A DNA stretch of 64,000 nucleotides from Liopterus haemorrhoidalis (GCA_963971575.1 OZ020624.1:8552903-8616902); one strand, 5' to 3'. Positions 22,849 to 33,679 are shown, numbered from the stretch's first letter. Numbers and translations are program-made. Notes: generated from the letters alone by a model not told the origin.

Positions 22849-23841
22849 TAGAGATGGGAATTTCGGCTCAGTTTGCGGAACCGGATCAGTGGAGGTCGTT
22901 CAGTTTGTTGAGCCGGTTCATTGATCCGGCTCAGTGATCCGGTTAAGTAAACATGTCTCCGAAACACAGGACGGTCGTTAGTTCGTAGGTAGAAAGTCGC
23001 TTAGAGCCGGTTCTTGCAATATATAAACTGTAAATATGATCCCGAGACACAGGTCGGTCGGTTGTTCGGTCGTAGGTAGAACGTCGTTTACAGCCGGCTC
23101 TTGCTTAGAGCCGATTCTTGCAATATATGAACTGTAAACATGATCCCGAGACGCAGGTCGGTCGGTCGTTCGGTCGTAGGTAGAACGTCGCTTAGAACCG
23201 ACTCTTGCTCAGAGCCGGTTCTTGTAAACATGATCCCGAGACACAGGTCGGTCGGTCGTTCGGTAGAACGTCACTTAGAGCTTAGAGGTAGAACGTCGCT
23301 TAGAGCCGGTTCTTTTAAACATTATCCCGAGACACAGGTCAGTCAGTTGCAGGTCGTCCGGTCGTAGGTAGAACGTCGCTTAGCCCCGACTCTTATCTAA
23401 CATTTTTGAAACAAGCAATTCACTTTATGTAGCTACTGTATTTTAAACCAGATGTGTTAAGTTTATGGCGATGTTTATTGCCCTTATAAATCGGACATCT
23501 GGGATTTGGGCAATATTTTTAATATTTTTATATAGTATGGTTGTAAGAAAATACAGACTAACCCTATTAGTTTCAAATAAACTGCCCTACAAATTGATGA
23601 CAAAATACACTTTATGATAATACATTACAAGCCAAGTTCTCGCGAAGTTCAACATGACATCGATCCAGATCCGGATCACTCCGGTCACCGTTCACAATCG
23701 CCCGACCAATCGTATCCTTGAAACTTGAAACTATACAGTGAGCCGTGAGCCGGCTCATTTCAATTTGGTGAACCGTGTCACTTCGGTCAGTGTACTGAGC
23801 CGGCTCAGTGAGCCGGTTCGTTCACGAACGACCCATCTCTA
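22849..23841 (+). mobile_element. hAT-4 non-autonomous element, copy 2
   Basis: TAGAGATGGG at the left, CCCATCTCTA at the right, perfect 8-bp duplication CTAAATAG (22841-22848, 23842-23849). GATCCGGCTCA-type words cluster at the left and GTGAGCCGG words at the right. Copy 1 at 14604-15466 has fewer minisatellite units. Confidence 0.93.
22945..23395 (+). repeat. minisatellite inside hAT-4 copy 2
   Basis: Five or six imperfect units with CCGAGACACAGGTCGGTCGG, GTAGGTAGAACGTCGC and AGAGCCGGTTCTTG. Unit length varies between roughly 60 and 110 bp. Confidence 0.8.
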
Positions 23842-24030
23842 CTAAATAGTCGTATAATGGCAAAGAAGGTAAGTACACGGTTTCTAGACCGCCGGTCATA
23901 TATATGAAAGCAACATGGTCAGTGTGACGTTTCGGTCGGTTTTTAGGGATAGTAGCTCGTGTAAACAGGTAAAAGTATTAAATACTGAAGCTGAGTCAAC
24001 CCCATAGCTGACATATCGCAGCTGCATACA

Positions 24031-24090
24031 ATCGGAAGTTTTTAATTTTACCTATGTTAACTCTAATTCTGCTACCGTAACGGTTTTGGC
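24031..24090 (+). repeat. 60-bp direct repeat, left copy
   Basis: Starts ATCGGAAGTTTTTAATTTTA and ends CCGTAACGGTTTTGGC. It differs at only two positions from 28707-28766. The pair brackets a LINE fragment and the elements nested in it, and may be an unusually long LINE target-site duplication. Confidence 0.85.
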
Positions 24091-24338
24091 TATTGCGCTT
24101 ATTTAGATCCACAGTGCAACCATAATCATCAAGTCAAACTCCCTGACCAAATGTTTATATACAATGCCGAATTGATCGCTATAAAACTAAGTTTAGACTA
24201 TTTAAAAAACCATATTCATAATGAATTCATAATACTTTGTGATAATAAGAGCCAGAGACGTAGCCAGGGGGGGCATAGGGGGCATTTGCCCCCCCCCAGG
24301 ATAGTTTAAATCCTGGTTAGTTTACCTTATATAAAATA

Positions 24339-25601
24339 GGGGAGAGTAGCCGAATTTGGACCATCGCCTAGGTTAGACCACTATCGTAACTAGACCTGCA
24401 TAAGGCATTTACGCAGCAAAACAGTAATTTAAAAGGGTATGGACGTAAACTTGTCTGATGCAATCATTTTTATAACAGCGCACCTCATGGTTGCAGTTAG
24501 TGAAGTGTTATTAGTATTTACATACCATCAATTAAATATTTTATCAATAAGGCTAATAGTCTTTAGATTGTTTCAGAGTAAGTAACAAAATATATTTTTA
24601 TATCTGCAGAAAGCAAACTTGTCTGGCTACAATTTACTATATTAGTTTTGTTAATCTAGTTCAAATGTAAGGTTAGGTGAAATATTTTAAAATATTTATA
24701 AAAGTAGCTCAAGTTGGACCACAAGCAGTCACCTGAATTGGACCGGTCCAATTCAGATGTCTAAATTGCTAAATGAAGCATACGGCCGAGCAGCCACTGT
24801 ACCTATAGCGGAAAGTGCTTTCTGTGCCTCTGGTATTTGGCCTGGAAATAGACATATCTTTCAGGACCACCAGTTTGCAGCATCCGATATTTTACTGTGT
24901 TCTGCTAACCCTGCTGAAATCGCAAGTTGTAGGCCTAATACACCAACATCTATGTCTTTAAGTGACAGTAAAAGTAATAATAGTGATTCTGATGTTGCTT
25001 ATGTACCTCGGGAGAAAAAAAAATAAATAAATAAGAAGTGTAAGGATATTCTTTACGATATATCACCTCCACCAAAACGAAATCCACAGCAAGGTCCATC
25101 TTCTTCTCGAACTGGAGGAATAGCCCAAAAAGCAATTGTAATAACAAGTAGTCCTCATAAAAAGGAATTAGAAAAAGTCAACGATAAAAGACTAACAAAA
25201 TAAAATTACCAAAATTTGGACCAAAAAGACAAAGAATAAAAACTAAGACTACATGGTTTTGTATTATATGTGAGAAAATGAAGGAAGATGAGATGATACA
25301 GTGCATAAAATGTCACCCTTGGGTCCATACACAGTGTGCTTGTGTTTAAGTATATTGATGGACCATCTTGGTAAACCTCTGGTCCATCTTAAGGAACCAG
25401 TTTCTTTAATTGGACCGATGACACGATTTTTATGTATTGATTTTTCACTGTTCAATATAATTATTTTTTTAAAATAAGTTATATTATTTTGAAGATATAA
25501 ACAATAACTTTTTTTTCCACTACTTCTCTTTTATAAAAAATACTTGTACATCCCTATATATTAAAGAATTCTTAAGTGGTCCAAATTTGGCTACTCTCCC
25601 C
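24339..25601 (+). mobile_element. pogo-like element A (TA-flanked, PHD-bearing)
   Basis: Inverted ends GGGGAGAGTAGCCGAATTTG over about 25 bp; one TA on each side (24337-24338, 25602-25603) and one TA at the empty site in hAT-2 copy 2 near 35099. The TTGGACC word of the terminus recurs several times inside (near 24713, 24740, 25362-25416). Transposase is reduced to its C-terminal end. Confidence 0.9.
24757..25350 (+). pseudogene. pogo-like transposase C-terminal tail plus PHD-like finger
   Basis: 24757-25026 encodes AAFC-type tail sequence (ATVPIAESAFCASGIWPGNR, HIFQDHQFAASDIL), which in pogo-like insect proteins follows the DDE domain. After a stop comes ISPPPKRNPQQ...ITSSPHKKELE, the usual linker. 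In another frame near 25200-25350 is CIICEKMKEDEMIQCIKCHPW followed by VHTQCA, a PHD-type zinc finger with spaced Cys and His. The DDE catalytic domain is deleted, and stops separate the parts. Confidence 0.8.
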
Positions 25602-25710
25602 TATAATTTAGGTTGTTAGAAGTTTTCTTCACCTCCGGTGAAGAAAACTTCTAAAAAATTTATAAATTTACCGGACTTTTATTATTTAATATACTACAAA
25701 AAACCTAGAA

Positions 25711-26651
25711 CAGGGGTCGGCCACCTGCGGCTCCGCAGCCGCATTCGGCTCTTTTAGAAAATTTTGTGGCTCTTTGAAATCTGGCTGGTTTTTATTCTAA
25801 TATAATCTATTTTTTAATTTTCAACTTTCTGCCTGTACTATACAGGTTTTGTATTTTTCAGAATGTTTTACGGTGCAATTCACGTCCGGTAATTCCCCGA
25901 GTTACTGCATATTCCCTTTTAGAAGAAGTTATTTGTTTCGAAAAAAAGTTATCTGTATTTGTGAATGATTTACGTGCAAGAACATTTTTACATTTTATTA
26001 ATTTACAAAAAAAATTTATTAATGCAATTTTTTTTTTTGCAGAAACTATTGTTAACATGAAAGAAGCTTTTCGAGATAGATTTAAAGAGTTTAGAAAATA
26101 TAAAGCTACACTAGATTTTTTGACAAAACCAATTGAAGTAGATATGTAGCAATTACATTTATCACCTTCAATTAGTGGATTTGAAATAAAAAAAAAAAGA
26201 CCAGCATAAGTGGACCGAAATTCGCAATCTTCAAAATGTAGATAAAGTTCTTTTCGAAGCTTGGAACCGTCTTCCAGAATCGTTCAATCTTTTAAAAAAT
26301 TATGCTTTTGAGCTAGTGACAATTTTCGGATCCACATATTACTGTAAGCAAATCTTTTCACATATGAATATTCACCAAATATTGAAGTCTTATAGAACAC
26401 TATACAAGAGCAATCGTCCCATTAAAAAAATTATTATATTGTAATATACTGGCAACTACAATAGGTATCACAAACTAAAGGTATAAGTAAATATTAATTA
26501 ATTGTAATACTTGATTATTTTAAAACAAATAAACAATTTTTACGTTTTTTTCTTAAATATAGCATATATTTTTTAGCGGCTCTTTCATGTTATTGTGTTT
26601 TTTTTTCAATATCGAGTTGGCTCTTTGTCACTGAAAGGTTGCCGACCCTTG
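25711..26651 (+). mobile_element. hAT-3 element nested in hAT-2 copy 1
   Basis: Left end CAGGGGTCGGCCACC, right end GGTTGCCGACCCTTG, perfect 8-bp duplication ACCTAGAA (25703-25710, 26652-26659). Copy 2 of hAT-2 has a single ACCTAGAA at about 35209, the empty site. GCGGCTCT and TTGGCTCTTTG words occur near the ends. Confidence 0.93.
25905..26440 (+). pseudogene. hAT transposase C-terminal half, degraded
   Basis: Pieces in different frames: VICFEKKLSVFVNDLRAR, FAETIVNMKEAFRDRFKEFR (25961-26149 open), and YAFELVTIFGSTYYCKQIFS, followed by a region matching the dimerisation end of BED-type hAT transposases. Frameshifts and stops throughout. The N-terminal BED finger is absent. Confidence 0.65.
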
Positions 26652-27467
26652 ACCTAGAACGCTGTTATTTTCTGCCCAAGCCATGTAATTAAAGTCGTAC
26701 CGACCAATTTAGAATATTTTGTTATTTATGCCCCCCCCAAGCTGAAATCCTGGCTACGTCCCTGATAAGAGCGCTGTCCAGAAACTAAAATACCCAAACT
26801 TTTCTAAGGATAATAACTCTTATGATATATTAAAATCTGTACAAGATCTAACCTTTAGAGATAAATCGATAAAAATGCTGGATCAAGGGTCACTCGAACT
26901 CCAAATTTAATAATCAAGTAGATATTCTAGTAAAGGAGGCCGTTTTAAAAAGAATGCCGCTACAAATACCACCTAGCAACAATGAAATTAATTTAAAATT
27001 AAAAGAAATTGTTCTAAATCAATGGCAACATGATTTCCTACAGTCACTTAAACATAAAGCATCATATTATGGATACAACCAGACAACACTACCAAAAAAA
27101 CACTGGTTCTCGTCAGACCAAAACAGGGCTTTCATCTGTACTATAATACGATTAAGATTTAATCATAACCTCTCACCTTCTCATCTGCATAGAATAAACT
27201 TGAAATCAACCCCGTACTGTCAATGTGATGACCAGTCTATTGGTGACGTTAACCACTTACTTTTTAAATGTCCATTATATTTCGGTAATCGTACAAAATT
27301 TTTAAATAAATTAATTTCAGAAAATATCCCATTTCCAACAAACATTCAAACACTTTTAGCCACAAACTCATGAAAATGTATAATATAATCTTTGACTACA
27401 TCAAAGTACTTAGAAAAAATTAAAGTGTAATAAAATCGTATTTGTACTTAACATTAATACTAATAAG

Positions 27468-28702
27468 GTAAAGTTGGTATAGGTGCCCCAGTGGGATAAA
27501 CGCCCCACTTCGCATATATCCATAACGCTGTGTGTTTGTATCATTTCAGTACTGACAGTTTGTACGAGAAACACAGTCTTCTGAAATAAATGTGTTAAAT
27601 TATCATCAATGTTAATAGTTTATGAAAAATTAAATTGTAAAGGTAGGTGCTCATATGAGTGGTTGCATTTCAATAATTACGACATTTTGTCTTAAGGTTT
27701 TATGACGTAACTATAACTTTAACAAAATTAGTTTCATTACTAGATATCAGAAGACACTTAACCTCACATTATAGAGTAGAAAATAATGCTCAATATTGTA
27801 TACATTCGAAATAAATAGATGGGGCATCTATCCCATAGAAAAAGGATATAAGGCCGCAATAAATGTGGGATATATGGCTCGGGCATTGTATATATAATCT
27901 TATAATAAAATATATATAATCTTATACTAACATTTTCCCAAGGACACGCAACAACATGTATGCCAAAATAGATACTTGGAAAAAATATCGCAAAAATATG
28001 AAAAGTTTAAAAAATTTATTTAGTCCTATCAAAAAATGTTTCAAATAAAAGTTGTTAATTATTACTTGCATAGTAATTTTTGTAGAATAGATGTTTTCGA
28101 AAATTTTCTGTTGTGAAATATTCGCATAAATCTTAAAACCGACACGAGTAAACTTACATTTATAGTTGACCGATTTGTACCAAAAGTTGAACAACTGGTG
28201 CCATTGATGTCAAAAACTTAAATATGAAGTTTCATAAAAATCCGTTTGGCCAAAATTGCTCTACACATCTCCATGCACCGACAGACACACAGACCAATAG
28301 ACATCATGCTAAAAATATTCAAAATCGGTTTGATCGGTATATATGTTGGCAGTCGGTAAAAAAAAATAATAAATTGTAATTTTGGTTAAAATGTAATTTT
28401 TAATTGTTATGTTAAAAAAATATTAAAATTGTTGGTCAAAATCAAATGTATTATTTTAGTGAGACATAAATACCACCATATGGGGCAAAAATCCCATCGA
28501 TATGGGATATATGGCCAGGTACAGTATTATTTTAAATCATTAATTTTATATATTTAGAATAATTATAAGTGTTTTAATCTTACGTTATTGTGTAGTAAGA
28601 TTATCTAAGAATTATAGCAAAGTAACAGATAAAGTTTAATAATTATGATTAATGCAACACGATTGTTTTTCTATAACTGGGGCATCTATCCCACCTTTAC
28701 CC
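27468..28702 (+). mobile_element. pogo-like element C, TA-flanked deletion derivative
   Basis: Ends AGGTAAAGTTGGTATAGG and the complement of TAGATGCCCC-type CTATCCCACCTTTACCC, with TA on both sides (27466-27467, 28703-28704). The words GTGGGATA, GGGGCA and TATGGGATATATGGC recur inside. No transposase is left; a fragment of the GTCC-type element sits at 28010-28366. It inserted at the 3' boundary of the LINE fragment. Confidence 0.75.
28010..28366 (-). mobile_element. GTCC-type microsatellite element, inverted fragment
   Basis: Contains ATAGACATCATGCTAAAAAT and TATATATGTTGGCAGTCGGT, the complements of the start and pre-tail words of the copies at 43808 and 57394, and CTTAAATATGAAGTTTCATAA as in the 43808 copy. 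The microsatellite is reduced to a few degenerate units. Confidence 0.7.
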
Positions 28703-28706
28703 TAAT

Positions 28707-28766
28707 ATCGGAAGTTTTTAATTTTACCTCTGTTAACTCAAATTCTGCTACCGTAACGGTTTTGGC
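28707..28766 (+). repeat. 60-bp direct repeat, right copy
   Basis: Partner of 24031-24090 with 58 of 60 positions identical. It starts immediately after pogo-like element C. Confidence 0.85.
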
Positions 28767-29097
28767 GAAAGCACCCTTGTCGTTAAACGATGTATTGCAG
28801 TTTTCATTGGAAATATAATATAAACATTCTATTAAAAAGTATGATTAACTATCTAAATGACGCGTTCAACGCATGAAGAGTGATAAAAATTGTTAATGTA
28901 CTGACTAATTTCTTTATCAATATTTGTTAACCTAGTCTATCATCAAATTTATTTATTGACTGCTAAAAAATTACGTAATTTAATGCATACTTTCCTGACT
29001 TTTATGGCTCAAATTTTGCACTAAAATCACCTGAAAAGCACCAAAAAACTTGGGTTTTTTTGAAGAAAAGTCAAAAGTAATTTGTAATATTATGTGT
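28767..29097. other. spacer downstream of slp
   Basis: AT-rich; nothing recognised. Confidence 0.5.
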
Positions 29098-29103
29098 TTT
29101 ATT
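29098..29103 (-). terminator. candidate poly(A) signal of slp
   Basis: TTTATT on the plus strand is AATAAA on the coding strand, about 360 nt after the slp stop codon. No other canonical AATAAA was noticed between them. Position is plausible; transcript data would decide. Confidence 0.4.
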
Positions 29104-29460
29104 TCAGGTAATATTTTAATATATAGTTTATATATTATGTTATGTACATAATTACAAAGTCATCTTATTTACAGACATAAATATATATTTACAAAATCTT
29201 TCATTGCATTTACTATACATCTTGACTATTTTGAAGATAGAATTATCAAACAGGCTCAAAAATCTACTGTCAAAACATGAATAATAGCACTGGTAATACG
29301 TTTGTCCATATACAAAATATACACGAATTAAATACTAATGACTATTTTTGGTATTACAAAATATACAATGAGACCAATAAAAATGGACGAACACAAGAGA
29401 TCATCATCTCAATTAATAAATTAAAATCACATTTTGGAATTCACTTACAAGTGTTTTTTT

Positions 29461-30471
29461 TTAACTTTGTCGTGTAAGTACAGTCACTGGTTTATATAAA
29501 CTCTCTGTTGGATTTCTAGGTTCAGGACTACTCGTACAACTGGAAGTTGTCATTGGAGGTTGTCCTAGGTGTTGTAACGGCTGAGGATGATGTAGTATGT
29601 GTCCAGGCAACCTCAACCCACCATACAAATCATATCCAGCGGTAGGTTGTCTTAAAAAATTCGCTTCTGGGGTTAACAATCTTTCAACACTAAATCCATG
29701 CGCTGGTACTGGTGTTGGTTTGGGAATTACAGGTAGGTACGGATTATATCTTTGATACATAGATGCAAGGAGAGCTGGATTGGGATATAAACTCATAAAT
29801 GCTGGGTTATAACCAGGGAATGGTCCTGGATACATGCCAGCAGCAGCGTTTAACACAACAGTTCTTTTAAATGCAGCTAGGCGTGATCGGGACGCCGCCG
29901 TTGTTCTTCTACGAAGTTTTCCAGTTGTTCCACCGATGAAAACATCTTCGGATGATGGATCTAACATCCAATAATTTCCTTTACCAGGATCGTCGTAGTG
30001 TCGCGGCACTTTCACAAAACATTTGTTTAAGGATAAGTTGTGACGGATGGAATTTTGCCAACCTTGTTTATTTTCACGATAGTAAGGGAAATTTCTCATG
30101 ATGTATTCGTAAATTCCGTTTAAGGTGAGTCGCTTTTCAGGACTTTGTCTTATAGCCATCATGATTAGAGCGTTGTAACTGTATGGTGGTTTTTCGTTGG
30201 CTTTCTTCTCTCCTTTTTCTCCATCTTTGTTGTCTTGGGCTGTTTTGGAACAATCCAAAGGTGGTGGTGTTCCGGTAACATCCAAGTCACTTTCCGAATC
30301 CGTTAAATCTGGTTCGGATATGATAGTGTTTGGACTTTGCGACGGGCTAGGTGATTGCGGCGGCTCCATAGCAGTCTCTGGTAAAATCGAACTGATTGAG
30401 AACGATGATTTTAGAGGTGTGCGAGCCATTGTTGGTATTAAAATCGGTGTGTCTTCAATCTTCACCATCAT
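29461..30471 (-). CDS. slp: sloppy paired homologue, fork head (FoxG) transcription factor
   Basis: Single-exon gene of 336 codons for a nuclear DNA-binding repressor of the FoxG/sloppy paired group; in insects these act in segmentation and neural patterning. Residues 24-30 read FSISSIL, an eh1 motif that binds Groucho. Residues ~60-92 are acidic then Lys-rich. The fork head domain spans ~93-185: [18 protein letters not shown], recognition helix region [15 protein letters not shown], and wing [16 protein letters not shown], ending in the FoxG-type [18 protein letters not shown] at 260-266 is a second eh1-like motif; the C-terminus is Pro/Gly/Tyr rich. The frame is open three codons further upstream to a GTG (30480), but the first ATG downstream of the predicted start site is 30471, so that is chosen. 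Frame intact, no insertions. Confidence 0.96.
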   Translation of the reverse strand: MMVKIEDTPILIPTMARTPLKSSFSISSILPETAMEPPQSPSPSQSPNTIISEPDLTDSESDLDVTGTPPPLDCSKTAQDNKDGEKGEKKANEKPPYSYNALIMMAIRQSPEKRLTLNGIYEYIMRNFPYYRENKQGWQNSIRHNLSLNKCFVKVPRHYDDPGKGNYWMLDPSSEDVFIGGTTGKLRRRTTAASRSRLAAFKRTVVLNAAAGMYPGPFPGYNPAFMSLYPNPALLASMYQRYNPYLPVIPKPTPVPAHGFSVERLLTPEANFLRQPTAGYDLYGGLRLPGHILHHPQPLQHLGQPPMTTSSCTSSPEPRNPTESLYKPVTVLTRQS

Positions 30472-30582
30472 TAAATCCACACAATAAAATAAAACTGTTT
30501 ATTCACTTCACAATCCACTTTGTACACGTTTCTTTCAACTAACTTTGCAATACTAACTTCGACCTTCTACTTGTTGCCTTAT

Positions 30583-30660
30583 ACTGAGTAGTATGGTTGA
30601 GGGGTGATCTTATATAAAGTTGTAAGCACCGCCCATAATGTGTCGGCCAATAGGAAGGTG
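30583..30660 (-). promoter_or_regulatory. slp: slp core promoter: TATA box and initiator
   Basis: On the coding strand TATATAAG lies at 30616-30609 and a TCAGT initiator at 30587-30583. The A of the initiator (30585) is 31 bp from the first T of the TATA box, the standard spacing. A GGGCGG word (30634-30629) and an inverted CCAAT (30647-30651) lie just upstream. This gives a ~114-nt 5' leader with no upstream ATG. Other open frames across this area are spurious. Confidence 0.75.
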
Positions 30661-31664
30661 AGTAAGCTGGTTCGCTGTTGGCAAACACGACACGGTGTTT
30701 GTCAAGTTGACGGGTTCTGTGCATGCGCTAGGCGGGTATAGGTGGATCCTTACGCTTGTCAGGCCTTTGGAAGTGATATTTGTTTTGTTTGTTAAGGTGG
30801 TGGGGATGTTTGTTGACGTCTGCTTGTACAACATTTTGGGGGTAGCTCTACAGATGATTTTGAATGTGTTTTGCAATATTTTGCCGGGCACCTGGTTGAT
30901 GATTTGGCCGATGTGAAAATATTTGGTGGTTGTGAACATTCAATATTGACTCATCTATTTACGGTCGGATTTAGTGTTGATGTAGATTGTTTGCTATTTT
31001 GCATCATTTATACGTTACATATGACGGTTGGAACATTGATATCGTAAACACCATTTCTATTAGAACGGACGGGAGGATTATTTGACAACAATATTACATA
31101 ATAATTTTACGTTTTATTCAACATTTGAGCAAGACAATTAGTACTTTTAGTAATAGTTTTAAAATAATTTTACAGAGGCAACACATTTTAAATTCGTATT
31201 ATAACTTAATGAAATAATTAAAATAATTTTTTATAAGTAATAAATCGAGATGGAGGAGTTATGTGAGTGAGGCCAAAAGTCAACCTGACTGATAGTGCCC
31301 AAAGAAGAAGAAGATAAGTACCTATTAGTTACATAACATTTTAAACACAGTCATGAATCGAAAAGTTTTGTTAACGATTTTTTATGAGTTTTAAACAATG
31401 TTTTCGTAGTAGCATTATTAAATTAAAAAATAAGTTTTTTTTTCAAATATAACAAATAATACCTACCTATAGTTTTCACAATTATAGTTCGTTTACGAAT
31501 AAACTGAAGTTGCAAAATCTTTTTTGTTAAATAGTAATGTTAGTTTTCATAGAAACAGTTTGAAAATAAAATTGTTTATTGCACGCCGCTTCTATGAAAA
31601 CACGATTACTATTTAACAAAAAAAGGTTTTACAACTTCGGATGATTTCTAAACAAATTATAAAT
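30661..31664. other. slp upstream region and AT-rich spacer
   Basis: 30661-30960 is the least AT-rich non-repeat sequence in the window and could hold slp control elements; no specific site is claimed. A LINE/SINE-tail-like word TGAGGCCAAAAGTCAACC with GTGCCCAAAGAAGAAG at 31268-31312 recurs at 46679-46722. A hairpin pair flanks 31520-31640 (TTGTTAAATAGTAATGTTAG and its complement). Confidence 0.4.
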
Positions 31665-32230
31665 GTTACAATTTAAAAATTAACTAGTTAAAAGTTAGTT
31701 AGATAAAAGTTAGTTTAGATAAAATAAATAATAATTTCATATCACTTAAAATTTGTATTTATATTAATTTTATAAATATTTTATTAACTTATTTATAATA
31801 GTTTTAAAATAACTGATTATAAAAATTGTTTTTTTCATATATTTAAATAATTAAAATACTGTTTAAAATTAAATGTAACAATATATAAATTAACTAGGCG
31901 ATATAATTTAAACTTTGATAAAATAAATAATAATTTCATATTACTTAAAATGTGTATTGATACAAATTTTATAATTATTAATTTTAAACAGTTATTTATA
32001 ACAGTTTAGAAACATTACAATATTAAAAACAATGGGTATTTTTTCAAATATTAAATAATTAACATAGTGTTGACGATTAAATGTAACAATTTAGCAATTA
32101 ACTAGGCGATATAATTTAACCTTTGATAAAATAAATAATAATTTCATATTATTTAAAATGTGTGTTTACATTAATTTTTATATATTTTGCTACTAAATAA
32201 TAATTTATAGGTAATAGTTTATAAAAAAAG
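31665..32230. repeat. AT-rich tandem repeat, three units of about 210 bp
   Basis: The block AATTAACTAG followed by GATAAAATAAATAATAATTT occurs at about 31675, 31886 and 32098, with similar flanks (GTAACAAT before, TTAAAATGTGTATT after). Spacing is about 211 and 209 bp. Units have diverged. Confidence 0.8.
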
Positions 32231-32470
32231 GTGTTTCTATTTATTTTTTAACTAGTTTTCTTGTATCCATTTATATAAGCAATATTTGTTCAGGTATTTA
32301 GGTTTTATTGTATACTAAGTGTAGGTAGTAGGTTACTAATAGGTATTTTATCGTAGGATTATGCTTTAAATTTAATTATTATTTGGAGTGGTTTATTATT
32401 GAATATAATCTCGTTGTTAGGTACTTATTAGGTGTACCGGAAAGTTTTTTCGTTTTTATTATTAGTGCAG
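32231..32470. other. unassigned AT-rich spacer
   Basis: No feature recognised. Confidence 0.5.
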
Positions 32471-32877
32471 TAGGGATGGGAAAAAAACATCGATGTATCG
32501 AAAACATCGATGTTTGTTTTAAAAACATCAATGTTTTTACCATCGATGGTCAGCTGGCGATAGTATCGATAAAACATCGATGTCTAATACCGATGTCGAT
32601 GTTTAAACTTTGAAATTTAGAAACTAGAGGCGCTGGAATCTTAAAAATTTAATTTTTATTAAAATTAGTACACAAAATATAAGCGCCATCTATTGTGGCA
32701 TAACAATACTAATAGTGTTAGTTCTTATTCTTCTTAGCAGTTAGCAGAATACAAAAAAAATAAGAAGAAACTTCTAATTTTTGCAAACAATGCAAACGAC
32801 CAACGACGCCAACACACTTTTTTTTTTGAGTCTTGTTGACACTTTCCCTGTTGTTATTCCTCCAATCCCTGGATTTT

Positions 32878-33011
32878 TGTAAGTTGTCATTAGCTATTTT
32901 TTTATATATTGAAGTTGGCTTTTCCTGAACAAAATGATCAAAAGCTTCAATTAATCGGTAGAAGTAACTAGAATTGAAAATCTAGTTCCGCCTAAACCAA
33001 ACGAACAGACT
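32878..33011 (-). mobile_element. partial CAGTCTGTTCC MITE
   Basis: Inverted relative to 33146-33327: shares TTGAAGTTGGCTTTTCCTGA, CTAGTTCCGCCTAAACC and the terminal AACAGAC. One end is lost. Confidence 0.6.
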
Positions 33012-33145
33012 TTATTTCAACTTAAAAAAGTATAAAAATAATTGTGTATGACAGTGTTATTTTTATGTTAAATAATATAAAATTAACATTAAGATTACTA
33101 TATTAGTAAAATCCAATATTTCATTTTAGAAATGTAAAAATAGTA

Positions 33146-33327
33146 AGGTCTGTTCCTTTGGTTTAGGCAGAACTAGATTTCCAATTCTAGTTACTTTTAC
33201 CGATTGATTGAAGCTTTTGATCATTTTGTTCAGGAAAAGTCAACTTCAATATATAAAAAAATATCTAATGACAAATTACAAAAATGAAAATTGCGGTTAG
33301 TTCCGCCTAATCGTTTGGAATAGACTG
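33146..33327 (+). mobile_element. 182-bp TA-flanked MITE (CAGTCTGTTCC family)
   Basis: Ends AGGTCTGTTCCTTTGG and the complement of CGTTTGGAATAGACTG, with TA on each side; hAT-1 copy B shows the empty site with a single TA (near 13673). The word GGCGGAACTA / TAGTTCCGCC is the subterminal hallmark. Relatives at 33999-34186 and 46089-46485. Confidence 0.85.
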
Positions 33328-33679
33328 TAGGTACAAATTAGGATTATTATATTGGGTATAATAATATGAATGCGAAATTAATTACTATTAAAAAGGAATA
33401 TTTCTATTTCAAAATCTAATAAATGCTTTTTGTGTATTATGTGTTACTTTTTTCTTATTTTATCTTTACATTATTAAATAAAACCTATATAATATAAATA
33501 AATAGCTTTTTTTAATATTAATAAAACATCGATGTTTCCGATGCATCGATGTTTTTCCTTCGATTTTTTTTCAACATCGATAGTAAGCGCCGATGTTAAC
33601 ATCGATGTTTTGTCTTCGATGTACAACCCTAGTGCAGTATGCGAACTAGTCAGGGACGTAGCCCTACATAAAATATAAT

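Larger units (their letters stand above)
24253..26764 (+). mobile_element. hAT-2 element, copy 1, carrying two nested elements
   Basis: Left end CAGAGACGTAGCCAGG and right end CCTGGCTACGTCCCTG, perfect 8-bp duplication ATAAGAGC (24245-24252, 26765-26772). Next to the ends are runs of G or C. Copy 2 (33651-35319) lacks the two inner insertions and so shows both empty sites. It opened the RNase H frame of the LINE. Confidence 0.95.
24093..27460 (+). pseudogene. LINE RNase H and C-terminal tail, split by a 2.5-kb hAT insertion
   Basis: Part 1 (24093-24252) reads YNAELIAIKLSLDYLKNH and FIILCDNKS, the Glu and Asp motifs of RNase H. After the hAT-2 insertion (24253-26764) the frame continues without loss as AVQKLKYPNFSKDNNSYDIL. 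One base shift later come WIKGHSNSKFNNQVD, with the His and last Asp region, and 26954-27373 with a Cys-rich YCQCDD...VNHLLFKCPLY knuckle typical of the tail of R1/I/Jockey-group LINEs. 5' truncated: the reverse transcriptase is absent. Bounded by 60-bp direct repeats. No poly(A) is seen. Confidence 0.85.
32471..33631 (+). mobile_element. hAT-1 non-autonomous element, copy C
   Basis: TAGGGATGGG start, ACAACCCT end, flanked by AGTGCAGTA on both sides (an 8-bp duplication with one ambiguous base). CATCGATG arrays at both ends as in copy B. It carries one intact (33146-33327) and one partial (32878-33011) CAGTCTGTTCC MITE. Confidence 0.9.

Noticed and set aside
14731..23395. CRISPR-like alternation of repeats and spacers
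   Set aside because: Units are direct minisatellite copies inside a hAT element, spacers are not unique, and the genome is eukaryotic.
29277..29477. 66-codon plus-strand frame
   Set aside because: Lies in the slp 3' UTR, opposite strand, overlapping the slp stop; no motif.
29461..30471. Assignment to FoxD, FoxA or other fork head classes
   Set aside because: The [11 protein letters not shown] ending of the fork head domain and the N-terminal FSISSIL eh1 motif fit FoxG/slp better.
30539..30939. Several 60-109-codon frames on both strands upstream of slp
   Set aside because: They cover the slp promoter and 5' leader, overlap each other and show no domain.
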